From positions 884,443 to 948,442 of the forward strand of contig NZ_CP094288.1 of the NCBI RefSeq assembly GCF_022693705.1: 64,000 nt of DNA. The letters are read 5' to 3'. Each line of letters starts with the position of its first letter. Position 1 is the stretch's first letter. The stretch is from Infirmifilum sp. NZ (GTDB lineage Archaea > Thermoproteota > Thermoprotei > Thermofilales > Thermofilaceae). A program made the position numbers and the translations under genes. The notes under the pieces are model-generated. The model worked only from the letters and a program-made list of their open reading frames with translations, was not told the origin of the DNA and did no database searches. This document shows, in pieces, positions 9,108 to 17,622 of this stretch.

Positions 9108-10091
9108 TCATGCATCTTCCTCGACACTACGAACGGTATCGTGAACAGCCTCCCTGCTATACATCTCCTCTAAAACGAGGAACGAGGCCTGTGGAGGTAT
9201 TAAACCTATTTCGGTGATTATCGCGGTCACCAGTGAAGGAGGAGTTACGTCGAACGAGGGGTTGAGCACCTTGAGCCTCGGGTTTTTGGCCAGAAAAGTT
9301 CCAGGAAGCACCTCAGCGGGCGATCTCTCCTCTATGACTACGGGCTCACCCCACACAGTGTAAGGACTAAACTTGTAAGTCTCTGTCGCCACGTAGAAGT
9401 CTGCTCCTCTTTCGCGCGCTATAAGAGCTATCAGGCTCGTTCCTATTTTGTTTACAACGGCGCCGTTAGCGGTCACCGTATCAGCGCCAACAATCACTTT
9501 GTCCACATCCTTTATGATACTCCTAACAGCGGAGTCGGGGATAATTGTAACTTCCACGCCTTTATCTGCTAGCATCCTAGCTGTTATGTAGCCTTGGAAG
9601 AGCGGCCGTGTTTCCGTTGCTATAACTTTAACCCTCTTACCCTGCCTGAAGGCCTCGCTTATTATCGACACAACTGCCTGGCTATTGCAGTGAGTCAGCA
9701 CAACCTCGTCGTCGTGCAACAGTCTACTTCCTATTTCCGCTATTGCCTCTACAGCTCTTTCGGAGTAAGCAATGAAGCTGTTAGCCCGCTCTACTACTAC
9801 TTTTTTGGCCTCTTCTACGCTTTGCGCGACGTTTAATCTAAATAACGGTGAAATAACGTAGCTGACGGCGTTGGGGAGCGAGACGGCTGTAGGCCTCGTT
9901 CTAACGATGTAGTCGGCTACGGACTTCATGTACCTCTTGAAGTCTTCCAGAGAGTCCCCGGAGTACTTCTCAGCCGATATCCGCAGGGCTAGTGCACCAG
10001 CTCTAGCGATTCTGCCAGCGCCCCTCACCCTCATGTCCCTGATGTCGCTGGCTATGCGCTCAGCTTCTTCGGGTATCCCATCAACCGCCAT
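9108..10091 (-). CDS. e2b2: Ribose-1,5-bisphosphate isomerase
   Basis: A 327-residue member of the eIF2B-alpha/M1Pi superfamily. Both catalytic positions known for archaeal ribose-1,5-bisphosphate isomerase are present: Cys135 in LTHCNSQAV and Asp204 in GADTVTANG. The enzyme makes ribulose 1,5-bisphosphate in the archaeal AMP/nucleoside degradation pathway that ends in type III RuBisCO; AMP phosphorylase and RuBisCO genes are not in this window. It overlaps the stop of the upstream paralogue by 11 bases and lies downstream of prs, so the operon concerns ribose phosphates. Confidence 0.9.
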   Translation of the reverse strand: MAVDGIPEEAERIASDIRDMRVRGAGRIARAGALALRISAEKYSGDSLEDFKRYMKSVADYIVRTRPTAVSLPNAVSYVISPLFRLNVAQSVEEAKKVVVERANSFIAYSERAVEAIAEIGSRLLHDDEVVLTHCNSQAVVSIISEAFRQGKRVKVIATETRPLFQGYITARMLADKGVEVTIIPDSAVRSIIKDVDKVIVGADTVTANGAVVNKIGTSLIALIARERGADFYVATETYKFSPYTVWGEPVVIEERSPAEVLPGTFLAKNPRLKVLNPSFDVTPPSLVTAIITEIGLIPPQASFLVLEEMYSREAVHDTVRSVEEDA

Positions 10092-11061
10092 AAGTCCCTA
10101 CCTTGGCCAGCGCAGTGAGAAGGTTTTCCAGAGGGGTCGGTTTGGGCGGCCATCCGTATAGGTCACGGACAGTCATTATCACAAAAGACGGGGCTACGAG
10201 GCCCTTCTCCGTTATTATCGCGTCAATGTATTCTGGCGGTGTTACGTCGAATAGCGGAGCCCTTACTTTTACGCCCTCGATCCCTCTCTGTGCCAAGTAG
10301 TTTTTGATCTCAGTGGTGTCTGCCTCAGGGATCTCGACGAGCCCTCCAACGAGGGTCTCGGGGCTGAATTTTAAAGTTGATGTGACGACGAAGACCCTGA
10401 CGCGCGCCTCGTGAGCGGCCAGTGCTATCTGGCTGGAGCCGACTTTGTTGACGTTAGCACCGTTGGCCGTCACGCTCTCGGAGCTCAGCAGAACCTTATC
10501 CACGTTCTTCATAACATAGCGCACTGCGGAGTCGACGATGAGTGTCACGTCGCAACCAATACCAGCAAGCTCTGCCGCAAGCCTAACTCCCTCGCTACCA
10601 GGCCTCGACTCGGTCACGATCACCCTGATCTCCTTCCCGCCTTTGATCGCTTTCTCGATAGTTTTTTTCACGAACACGCTGTACGAGGCGGTCAGAACAG
10701 TGTCGCCATCCTCTAGACGTTTCTCGGCTATGGAGGAGGTTTCCTCGACGGTTGCCTTGATCCTCTCCTTGATTTCCGCAACCTTCGACGACGCTTTTTC
10801 GAGAACGGATTCCGGCGACTCACCACTGTACTCGAGTACAGTTTTAGCGAGCTCACGTATGCTGTTAGCGAGAAGGGCAGAAGTGGGTCGTGCTCTCACA
10901 ATGTGCAGCGCCAGCTCAGCGAATTTATCGAGTCTCTTCTCGAGTGTGAGAGCCTCCAGCATTTTGTCCATCGCGTAAAATACGACCTCCGTCGAGCTGT
11001 GTATTCTCCCCGTTCTTATGTCCTCAACAACTCTCCCCCACTCCAGCATGCGAGTCCTCAT
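10081..11061 (-). CDS. eIF2B-alpha-like paralogue lacking isomerase catalytic residues
   Basis: A 326-residue paralogue of the adjacent isomerase, sharing VTESRPGSEG, VDSAVRYVMKNVDKV and VTANGANVNKVG. The catalytic Cys is replaced (LTASYSV, Ser126) and the catalytic Asp is Glu (SSESVTANG, Glu195). It therefore probably does not isomerise ribose bisphosphate and fits the aIF2B-alpha group, whose role (binding aIF2 or a regulatory sugar or nucleotide) is unsettled. It sits between prs and e2b2 with an 11-base overlap with the latter; a hetero-oligomer of the two is conceivable. Confidence 0.85.
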   Translation of the reverse strand: MRTRMLEWGRVVEDIRTGRIHSSTEVVFYAMDKMLEALTLEKRLDKFAELALHIVRARPTSALLANSIRELAKTVLEYSGESPESVLEKASSKVAEIKERIKATVEETSSIAEKRLEDGDTVLTASYSVFVKKTIEKAIKGGKEIRVIVTESRPGSEGVRLAAELAGIGCDVTLIVDSAVRYVMKNVDKVLLSSESVTANGANVNKVGSSQIALAAHEARVRVFVVTSTLKFSPETLVGGLVEIPEADTTEIKNYLAQRGIEGVKVRAPLFDVTPPEYIDAIITEKGLVAPSFVIMTVRDLYGWPPKPTPLENLLTALAKVGTYGG

Positions 11062-11115
11062 CTAGTAAAAAGATGCCGCATGCCGCGAATAAAACCTTCC
11101 GGTATTGGCTGCTCG

Positions 11116-12015
11116 TTACGGAGACATATCAATCAATGCATTGGCAATCGGCACCGCGACACTTACCCTGGCGAACTGATTTGCCACGCTATCTGTTGCT
11201 ACTATGTCTTTAACTCCGGCTGACACAATCTTAGCCTCAGCCCCTGCAACGAAGAGCCCATGGGTGCATGCGGCGATTATTTCTTCAACGCCGTATTCCC
11301 TTAAAGTTAGAGCCGCGGCTGCTATAGTAGTGCCAGTGCTAATGATGTCGTCCACTATCACCGCCTTCTTTACCTTGCTTACCTCGCCCCTTATTCTTAC
11401 ATCCTCATCCCCTTTTCTTTCCTTCTCCAACACAAGGTAATCGGCACCGATCTCCTTCGAGAAAATCTCGGCCCACTGACGCGCTTCCTCATCAGGGGCT
11501 ACAACAGTAAACCCTTCACCGTAGTTTTTGCTCACGTAGCGTGCTAGCTCCCCCATGCCTGACACGTTAATGGCTTTAATCCTGAATACCTCTCCAATGC
11601 TCTTAACCCTGTGCAGGTGCATGTCGACAGTTACCAACGCGGAGATGCCCAGCGCCTCCAAGAGCTCTGCGACGATGCTCAGGCTCACAGCTTCCCCAGG
11701 ACTGAACTCCTGATCCTGTCTAGCGTACGGGAAGTACGGCATTATCAGAATCACCTCGCGAGCACCGACCCTCGTAAGGGTTTTCACGGCGAGTACCGCC
11801 TCAATGAGTGCATCGTTGGGCCTTCGGCCCGAGCATATGGCTAGTGCTACCCTCTCTCCGCGAACTTCCTGCGGCACGCGCACGTAGAGCTCTCCGTCCG
11901 GAAACTCTCTCGTGACCAGAGGCTTAAACGTAGCCGCAAGGTGTCTAGAGAGCTCCATTGCAAGCCTGGTACAACCGCTTCCGGAGACCACCACCAGGTC
12001 TGTTCGAGGCTTCAC
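11116..12015 (-). CDS. prs: Ribose-phosphate pyrophosphokinase (PRPP synthetase)
   Basis: A 299-residue PRPP synthetase making PRPP from ribose 5-phosphate and ATP. Landmarks are TREFPDGELYVRV near 38, the flexible-loop segment MPYFPYARQDQEF, the metal-binding TVDMHLHR near 130, and the PRPP loop VIVDDIISTGTT at about 218-229. It lies 24 bases downstream of pop5 and 54 upstream of the eIF2B-like gene, so it belongs to a long minus-strand operon running from L15e to e2b2. Length and motifs are complete. Confidence 0.96.
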   Translation of the reverse strand: MKPRTDLVVVSGSGCTRLAMELSRHLAATFKPLVTREFPDGELYVRVPQEVRGERVALAICSGRRPNDALIEAVLAVKTLTRVGAREVILIMPYFPYARQDQEFSPGEAVSLSIVAELLEALGISALVTVDMHLHRVKSIGEVFRIKAINVSGMGELARYVSKNYGEGFTVVAPDEEARQWAEIFSKEIGADYLVLEKERKGDEDVRIRGEVSKVKKAVIVDDIISTGTTIAAAALTLREYGVEEIIAACTHGLFVAGAEAKIVSAGVKDIVATDSVANQFARVSVAVPIANALIDMSP

Positions 12016-12039
12016 GCCTCAAAAATCCCAGCTTAACTA

Positions 12040-12354
12040 TTATTGTTTTACCGGCGGGATGCTCACAGCTATCCTCATAGCTTTCCTAGATGTACCGGTT
12101 GTCTTAACGACGATAAACGAACACTCAGCGTCAAGCAAGAGCGATGCTCGGAGAAGCTTTACGCCCTCACGCTTGACCCGTAGAACGAAAACACCATTGC
12201 CTGTCGCGTACACGACTTTTGGAAGCGTCCGTGAGAGACCGCTAACCCCAAATAGGAGAAGAACGTAATTTTTCACGCGTTCTTCCACCTCCCTGGTCGA
12301 GGCTCTAACGTTTCTGCTTCTTACAACAAGGTACCTGTACTTGTTTTCCCTCAC
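12040..12354 (-). CDS. rnp2: RNase P protein subunit Pop5 (Rnp2)
   Basis: A 104-residue Pop5 homologue: the N-terminal strand RYLVVRSR, a central helix ending LLLFGVSGLSRT, then VVYATGNGVFVLRVKREGVKLLRASL, all typical. Pop5 pairs with Rpp30 to activate the catalytic domain of RNase P RNA for 5' maturation of tRNA. Its start overlaps the rpp30 stop by four bases, consistent with coupled translation of the two partners. Confidence 0.9.
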   Translation of the reverse strand: MRENKYRYLVVRSRNVRASTREVEERVKNYVLLLFGVSGLSRTLPKVVYATGNGVFVLRVKREGVKLLRASLLLDAECSFIVVKTTGTSRKAMRIAVSIPPVKQ

Positions 12355-13106
12355 CCTGCTTTACCCTCTACCCTCACACCTTCCACCGGTCGAATCCCCA
12401 GTCTTTTCTCAACGTTCTCGTTTAAACGCTGCTCAATAATCTTTGAAATAGAGGTAGCCACGAACGTGCCGTCCAGGTTCAGGACGAGCTCGGCGAAGGC
12501 TATGAGGGAGCGCGGATCCTTTATCCCCTTATCGCCGCTCGAAATAAGCACTGGGACCTTTTTTCGAGAGAAATTGCTCAGTAGACTTCTAATTGACGAG
12601 ATATTTTTGGCGAGAACTTGGGCGTCCTCCGCTAAGAGAGATGATGCTATCACTTCTACGAATTTTCCGTATCTCAGGATGTACTCGATGTCTCCTTTAT
12701 ACAGCTTCGGTGATATTAGGGGTTGCATTGTGACGATATCTACCCTACGATCCCTACTGGAAAATGCAGCAATCTCTCTCGATATAGCTTCAACCGATAC
12801 TAGGTCGCAGTAACCTCTGATACGAGGAAGCATTTTCTTCATCTCTACCTGCCCTAAACCGGTGAAGTGGCAACGGAGGTATACTCGGTATCCCACGCTT
12901 TGCAGGTCATCTATCATGGAGCGTAACTTTACCACGGCATCCTGGAGGGTTTTTGTGTCTAATTTTGGTGTGATACAAAAGCTGGGAATACAGGCGTAGT
13001 AACCAACCTCTTTCGCATGCATGTAAAGGTTTTCAAGAACTTCTCTGGAGGGGGTTTCGATCCTGCCACAAAATACATCGTGGTATCTCCTCTTACGCGA
13101 GCTCAT
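12351..13106 (-). CDS. rnp3: RNase P protein subunit Rpp30 (Rnp3)
   Basis: A 251-residue TIM-barrel-like Rpp30 protein; the motif CDLVSVEAISREIAAFSSR followed by RVDIVTM is characteristic. It forms a heterotetramer with Pop5, encoded immediately downstream. The start is set at the ATG at 13104-13106, which overlaps the upstream stop as ATGA; the frame is open to 13184 but that extension lies within the upstream gene. Cluster order L15e-COG1325-Rpp30-Pop5 is a known archaeal arrangement. Confidence 0.9.
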   Translation of the reverse strand: MSSRKRRYHDVFCGRIETPSREVLENLYMHAKEVGYYACIPSFCITPKLDTKTLQDAVVKLRSMIDDLQSVGYRVYLRCHFTGLGQVEMKKMLPRIRGYCDLVSVEAISREIAAFSSRDRRVDIVTMQPLISPKLYKGDIEYILRYGKFVEVIASSLLAEDAQVLAKNISSIRSLLSNFSRKKVPVLISSGDKGIKDPRSLIAFAELVLNLDGTFVATSISKIIEQRLNENVEKRLGIRPVEGVRVEGKAG

Positions 13107-13561
13107 AACCGTACTCCCTGCTCCTTCAGAACCCTCTCCAAGTCTTCGCTTCTCCGAATGTTCGGCTTTAACTTTATCACACATTTTATGACTTCATCCC
13201 CGCTACTGAGTTTAATGGAACCACGGTAGGCTTCCTGCTTGTCGAAGCGCAGGTACAGCCTACCCTTAGCGAAGCGCGATTGAAAGTCCTGAAGAACACT
13301 CTGCGTGTCCTTACTCGGCATTGACGAAAAAATGTGTAGAGCGATTTTATCAGCCTCCTGCTCACCGTAAATCACTCTGATGAGCAGAATAGGGTTACCG
13401 TAGAAGCCGTGCGTCACATGCTTCGTCATGGGAAGGTCGCTGACACTCCTTAGCTCTTCCGGTAGCAAATTAATTAAAGCCCGAAGAACGCGTTCTTCTT
13501 CTTCAGTCGCGTGAACAGAACACGAAAACTCAACGGAGACTGCGAGTCGCGATCTACTCAT
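13103..13561 (-). CDS. COG1325-type RNA-binding protein (exosome-associated superoperon)
   Basis: A 152-residue protein of the archaeal COG1325 family, noted in the literature as a predicted exosome-linked protein. The internal motif [13 protein letters not shown] and the C-terminal segment [15 protein letters not shown] are visible. It overlaps L15e and rpp30 by four bases at each end, so it is translated with them. The biochemical role is unknown; RNA binding is inferred from family and context. Confidence 0.78.
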   Translation of the reverse strand: MSRSRLAVSVEFSCSVHATEEEERVLRALINLLPEELRSVSDLPMTKHVTHGFYGNPILLIRVIYGEQEADKIALHIFSSMPSKDTQSVLQDFQSRFAKGRLYLRFDKQEAYRGSIKLSSGDEVIKCVIKLKPNIRRSEDLERVLKEQGVRL

Positions 13562-14115
13562 TGGCTATTGGTCTCCTCGCCAGCCTGCTCTTCTAGCTTA
13601 GCCTTCTCCAGAATCTTGAGGAGCTTCTCACGGGTAACTCTATAATCCTTCCGCGTTTTAAAGCCGGAGATCCACCTTCTCTCGAGGTCCGACTTCACCA
13701 CAGGGTGGTTGGGGTCCGCCATAACGACCTCGTACCACTTGTACATTCCGTCCTCGCCTACCCAGTAAGAGCCTAGCACGACAAGGTTGGGGAATTTTCT
13801 AGCTGCCCTCTCCTCAGCTATCCACTGCGCACTTTTGTGAGGACTGTACCCGTAGACGCCCATTCTTTTAGGCCTTCTACCGCTATCTGGCCGGGGCCTG
13901 TTAAGGCCGCCCTTTCTGACACGAACCCTGACGATGACATAACCCTGCTTAGCCTTATACCCAAGTGCCCTGGCTCTGTTTATTCGAGTCGGCTTCTCTA
14001 CCCTTACCACGCTCGGCTCTTTTCTCCAGAGAATCAGCCTTTCCTTCATCAGCTTACCGTGCTCACCGCTCATCGGCCTTTTCCAGATTTCAGCTAGATA
14101 CTTCTGGTAGCCCAT
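13558..14115 (-). CDS. rpl15e: Ribosomal protein eL15
   Basis: Large-subunit protein L15e, about 185 residues. Conserved stretches include [33 protein letters not shown] and [19 protein letters not shown]. The ATG at 14115 is used because family members start with MGxYKY and AGGGTG lies upstream; an ATG at 14139 would add eight residues. It is the first gene of the minus-strand operon down to e2b2. The short region before it holds a broken HicB-like sequence (14140-14310). Confidence 0.95.
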   Translation of the reverse strand: MGYQKYLAEIWKRPMSGEHGKLMKERLILWRKEPSVVRVEKPTRINRARALGYKAKQGYVIVRVRVRKGGLNRPRPDSGRRPKRMGVYGYSPHKSAQWIAEERAARKFPNLVVLGSYWVGEDGMYKWYEVVMADPNHPVVKSDLERRWISGFKTRKDYRVTREKLLKILEKAKLEEQAGEETNSQ

Positions 14116-14139
14116 GAACACCCTGGAGACGTGTATCAA

Positions 14140-14310
14140 CGGTGCTTTTTAGCTTTTCTATTGTCTCTTCCCATGTTTAACCCAAGCTTTCTCTTATCCC
14201 GAGGGTTAGGAAGGGGGAAAGGCAAGTGCACGAGCAGCACTCGTAAGCCAGGCTCGCAGTTGTCACACTGAGTGTGAAGATTAATCTTCAGCACGCACTC
14301 CAGCATAATG
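14140..14310 (-). pseudogene. Frameshifted HicB-like small protein, copy A
   Basis: Reading the minus strand from about 14306, one frame gives LKINLHTQCDNCEPGLRV and LLVHLPFPLPNPRDK; a shift is then needed to continue as [12 protein letters not shown], with a stop just before TWEE. The shape (a short beta-rich N-terminus, then [T/C]xEExxxKLK) matches the intact copy at 38532-38723 and the debris at 46095-46262. The pattern resembles HicB-type antitoxin folds; that family link is inferred. It ends about 25 bases before the L15e start on the same strand. Confidence 0.5.
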
Positions 14311-14466
14311 GCGGAGGTAAGCGGCGGGATCTGGGATCGCATGGCCAGGTGGCTCAAGGCGTGCTGGCTCGGCTACAGCGTCGAGGAAATGCTGTGCGGC
14401 AGGGACACTTCAAGGATGCTTAGGCCTGATCGACGCGGAGCCTTAGATGCCTTCTGTGGGACATGA
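14308..14466 (+). CDS. Small unknown ORF (52 aa), doubtful
   Basis: An ATG-initiated frame beginning MAEVSGGIWDRMARWL and continuing ACWLGYSVEEML, ending at a TGA at 14464-14466. It runs opposite to HicB-like copy A and overlaps its first bases. I recognise no family and see no clear promoter, so it could be a remnant or chance. It fills most of the gap between copy A and trm1. Confidence 0.25.
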   Translation: MAEVSGGIWDRMARWLKACWLGYSVEEMLCGRDTSRMLRPDRRGALDAFCGT

Positions 14467-14512
14467 CCGTGGCGATGCGACCACTTACCCTCGATCTGCA
14501 GAAATTGTTGCT

Positions 14513-15700
14513 CTATCGAGCTTGCCATGCCTCGAGTATGTCAGCTACATTCGCTGTGGTTCTAAAGCCCTTTTCGTCGAAGTGAGTTAGAGAGGAGGGG
14601 TACCCTTTCAGTGCTAGTTGTTCGACCAGCTGTCGAGCTGAGCGCTCCTCAGCCAGCTTATAAGTCGAGGCGACATTCTCGGTAGTGTAGTACAGTGGAG
14701 GCTTATCCCGCTCCTGGTCTATCTTTGTAGCTACGGATAATCCTTTCCTGCAAAGGTTCAGCTCAGCTTGACGAGCCATGTATTCCCGGGAGATCTCCTG
14801 GGAGGCTTCCGAATCCCACAGTTCTCCGATCCACACGGGGCCTCCAACTACCCACCCACCGCCTGCCAGACGTCCACCGCACATTTCGGAGGCTTGTGAC
14901 AGAACTACGAGCCGACGCTCGAGAGTCTTAGGGTTATAGAGGATAAAGCCCAAGTTTTCCTCCAGGAAACCGCTTCTCTCCTTCTTCTCAACGATCACGC
15001 AGACTCTAATGTGGTGGTCGAGATAATAGGAGTAAAAAGGCCTTATAACCCGCCCAAGCTTTGCCGCTTCGCGGGCAATAAAGTAGAGCAGCACTCTCAC
15101 GGCCTGCTCTCGAGAGAACTCAGCCTCTAGTGCTTTCGAAAAGTACTTTCTTATACAGGCCGAGGGATAAATCCCTAAAAGCGGGGGCAAATCCGTGGCA
15201 GTAGCGCACAGGAGTCCTCCATGCCTGACCGCTCTTAAAGCGGGGTGTATGAAGGGTGCAGGCGTACCAAATGGATCAAGGTCTACCACTTCGGCTTTCG
15301 TAGAGGCTAAAATTTCGTGAGCCTCTTTACTAAAAACCTTTACAACATCCGTGACACCGTTCAAAGCCACATTTTCCCGAGCTAGGAGGGCGGCCTTCGG
15401 GTCAACGTCATTAAGTATAACCTGTGATACACCTGGAACCTCGAGAACATAGCGTATTCCGCGAACACCTGTGCCCGACATAACATCGATTACAGAAACC
15501 TCCTTTCTCGCTGATAGTTTAACATACGCCGAGAGAATTACCGTTGAAAGATCCCTGGAGCACTTCATACGAGGGTTGTAGAAGACTGGAGCCCATGCCG
15601 GATCCACGAAGCCCCTGCTGTTTGCATACGATTTTAGATCGCAGTGACGTATAACGGCCTTCCCCTCTCTACTTTCGGTCAGCGGGCAGGGCTCGCTCAT
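14513..15700 (-). CDS. trm1: tRNA (guanine26-N2)-dimethyltransferase Trm1
   Basis: A 395-residue Trm1, which makes N2,N2-dimethylguanosine at position 26 of tRNA. The class I methyltransferase fold has VIDVMSGTGVRGIRYV near residue 80 and the catalytic VDLDPFGTPAPF near 137; the C-terminal domain with GGPVWIGEL and a late winged-helix-like region is typical. Start is ATG after a short leader. The gene stands alone on the minus strand between copy A and the COG1395 regulator. Confidence 0.94.
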   Translation of the reverse strand: MSEPCPLTESREGKAVIRHCDLKSYANSRGFVDPAWAPVFYNPRMKCSRDLSTVILSAYVKLSARKEVSVIDVMSGTGVRGIRYVLEVPGVSQVILNDVDPKAALLARENVALNGVTDVVKVFSKEAHEILASTKAEVVDLDPFGTPAPFIHPALRAVRHGGLLCATATDLPPLLGIYPSACIRKYFSKALEAEFSREQAVRVLLYFIAREAAKLGRVIRPFYSYYLDHHIRVCVIVEKKERSGFLEENLGFILYNPKTLERRLVVLSQASEMCGGRLAGGGWVVGGPVWIGELWDSEASQEISREYMARQAELNLCRKGLSVATKIDQERDKPPLYYTTENVASTYKLAEERSARQLVEQLALKGYPSSLTHFDEKGFRTTANVADILEAWQAR

Positions 15701-15761
15701 GAGGCAAGTCGCCGTTAACTTTTATGGATGGATGAAAGTCTTCATTTCTTGTCACGCTGAA

Positions 15762-16682
15762 CTACGAGGGAGCAGGTGCGCCAGACGCGGTTTTTCTCAG
15801 AAAACCCAGGATAACATCCCTTATCTTATCCGGGCTCTTCGAATACACGAACATTAGGCTCTCACCAGGGGCATCGTCCCGTTCGCCGGCTGACACCACT
15901 ATGAGCCTAGTTTTCGTGCTCTCCGACACCATGCGGGCAATATCCACTTCTTCTGACGTTGGATCCTTCTTTATCGCAACCTTAACCTGCGTACTTTCTC
16001 TAACGTACTTAACCCCAGCGTCGAATGGAGCCTTGTTGAATAGGAAATCGATAAAACCGTGCTCTCTGAGCTCTCTGAAGAGAGAGCGCAATAAGGCATC
16101 TCTCGGCTCCATCCTAGGTGCCTTAATCTTGTCGTTGAAGATTTCCTTCAAGGAGTCCGCTGAGGCTTTCTCAAAGATCTCGTCGCCGAACATCTCCTCA
16201 AGTTTTAGCGCCACATCTAGGCTAACGTCGCTTCGGCCTTCCTCGTAGTTAATTATGGTCCTGCTTGTAACTCCGACCATTCTCGCCAGTTCACCACGAC
16301 TAATCCCCCTTTTCTCGCGCATCTCCCTAAGTTTTGATCCTTTAATTTTCACATAGATGCCTCCGTGAGAAAGGTAGATCAATGGGATTTCAGCTCCAGA
16401 AACCATCGATTTAAACGTGTCTTGACTCAAAACGGGAAGGTTGTGGCGTGAATAAACTATGTTTTCCTCAAGCTTTTCGTTATCGATCCTTTCCGCCAAC
16501 ACGATCGGAAGAGCATCTAAAAAGTTTGCCATGCTTTTCAGAACACCTGCAGTGCTCGGTGAGATCGTCGAGGCGTCGTTGACCTCCTTGGTTATAATCA
16601 CCCTCTCGTTTCCCAGAATCACTATACTATCTAAGCAGTATTCCCGTTTTGGCAATCTAAGGTGGACTCTCTGTTCCTCCAT
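15762..16682 (-). CDS. COG1395-type archaeal HTH regulator
   Basis: A 306-residue protein with a central XRE/Cro-type helix-turn-helix at about 118-170 (LREMREKRGISRGELARMVG, then TSRTIINYEEG). The N-terminal ~110 residues and the C-terminal ~130 residues are alpha-beta domains shared by the archaeal COG1395 predicted regulator family. It is conserved in archaea but the target genes are unknown. It is divergent from the proteasome beta gene, with about 270 bases between them. Confidence 0.85.
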   Translation of the reverse strand: MEEQRVHLRLPKREYCLDSIVILGNERVIITKEVNDASTISPSTAGVLKSMANFLDALPIVLAERIDNEKLEENIVYSRHNLPVLSQDTFKSMVSGAEIPLIYLSHGGIYVKIKGSKLREMREKRGISRGELARMVGVTSRTIINYEEGRSDVSLDVALKLEEMFGDEIFEKASADSLKEIFNDKIKAPRMEPRDALLRSLFRELREHGFIDFLFNKAPFDAGVKYVRESTQVKVAIKKDPTSEEVDIARMVSESTKTRLIVVSAGERDDAPGESLMFVYSKSPDKIRDVILGFLRKTASGAPAPS

Positions 16683-16955
16683 GAATCCTGTTTTACTTAG
16701 GGGAAACTCCCTTTAAAAAGTTTCTACCACGGCCTCAAACTCGTAGGGCTAATATACCGTTACGGCGACTCATGATTGCCTCGAAGAGAGGGGCTGGCCG
16801 TTGAGGGGGCGCATGTGCCGGATGCAGCCAAGAGGGCTTTAGGGGCTCAGCGAAGCCCGAAACGGGGCTTTCCAGTTCCTTTTTCCTTGCACCTTCAAAA
16901 TGTTGCGGACCCAGTGCCTGAGACTTTCGACACGCTTATAGCTTACTTTTTGCTT
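16683..16955. other. 273-bp divergent intergenic region with stem-loop potential
   Basis: Between the COG1395 regulator and the proteasome beta start. A plus-strand frame is open from 16776 into the proteasome gene, but its translation resembles no protein and is probably not coding. A TATA-like TAATATA occurs near 16750, and the following sequence can form GGGCTT/AAGCCC around 16836-16860. A small RNA is possible but unsupported by known box motifs. Confidence 0.3.
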
Positions 16956-17582
16956 GTGAACAAGGTGGTTCAAACGTCTGCTGTTGAAGTCTTACCTGGA
17001 ACGACGGTGGGTGTTAGAGTAGCTGATGGAGTTGTGTTAGCGGCAGAAAAGAGAGTCTCCTATGGATTGTACTTGATGAGCAAGTCTGGGAAAAAGGTGT
17101 ACAGAATACTTGACAGAATGGGACTTGCAAGCGCAGGTTTAATGGCCGACATGCAGACTCTTGCAAGGATCGTTGAAGCCGAGATGAGGATCTACGAGCT
17201 AGACGCAGGTATAGCCCCTAGCGTGTGGACAGCCGCCAAACTGCTCTCCTACGTCCTCTATGAAAGGAGACTCTTCCCTTACTACGCAGAACTGATCGTT
17301 GGAGGAATAGACGAGACAGGATCACACCTGTACTCCCTAGACCCAATCGGAGCGATCATTGAGGATGATTATGTGGCTCTCGGATCTGGAACACAGTTGG
17401 CTATAAGCATCATTGAGAGTAACTACTCCAGTTCCATGTCGGTGGAAGACGCAGAGAAGTTAGCCATAAGGGCGGTTGAGGCCGCGATGAAGCGTGATGC
17501 TGCAAGCGGGGATGGGATTGACGTCTTGACGATATCGAGTAAGGGGACGTCAGAGAAATCCCTAGCGTGGCCTTTGCACTAG
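16956..17582 (+). CDS. psmB: Proteasome beta subunit
   Basis: A 20S proteasome beta subunit of about 208 residues. A short propeptide ends at Gly15, exposing the catalytic threonine in GTTVGVRVADGVVLAAEKR. The conserved Asp/Lys pair (VADG, EKR) and the SGT and SGDGIDVLTI segments are present. I choose the GTG at 16956, just after a CTTATAG box; the long upstream open frame encodes nothing family-like. The alpha subunit is at 61586. A second beta subunit is common in crenarchaea but is not in this window. Confidence 0.9.
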   Translation: MNKVVQTSAVEVLPGTTVGVRVADGVVLAAEKRVSYGLYLMSKSGKKVYRILDRMGLASAGLMADMQTLARIVEAEMRIYELDAGIAPSVWTAAKLLSYVLYERRLFPYYAELIVGGIDETGSHLYSLDPIGAIIEDDYVALGSGTQLAISIIESNYSSSMSVEDAEKLAIRAVEAAMKRDAASGDGIDVLTISSKGTSEKSLAWPLH

Positions 17583-17622
17583 GTTTTTAGGCTCACTCCT
17601 CCTTATAATTCCCTGAGTATTA

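Noticed and set aside
16776-16955. Long N-terminal extension of proteasome beta
   Set aside because: The extra residues are unlike any propeptide, and the catalytic threonine is reached with a normal 15-residue propeptide from 16956.
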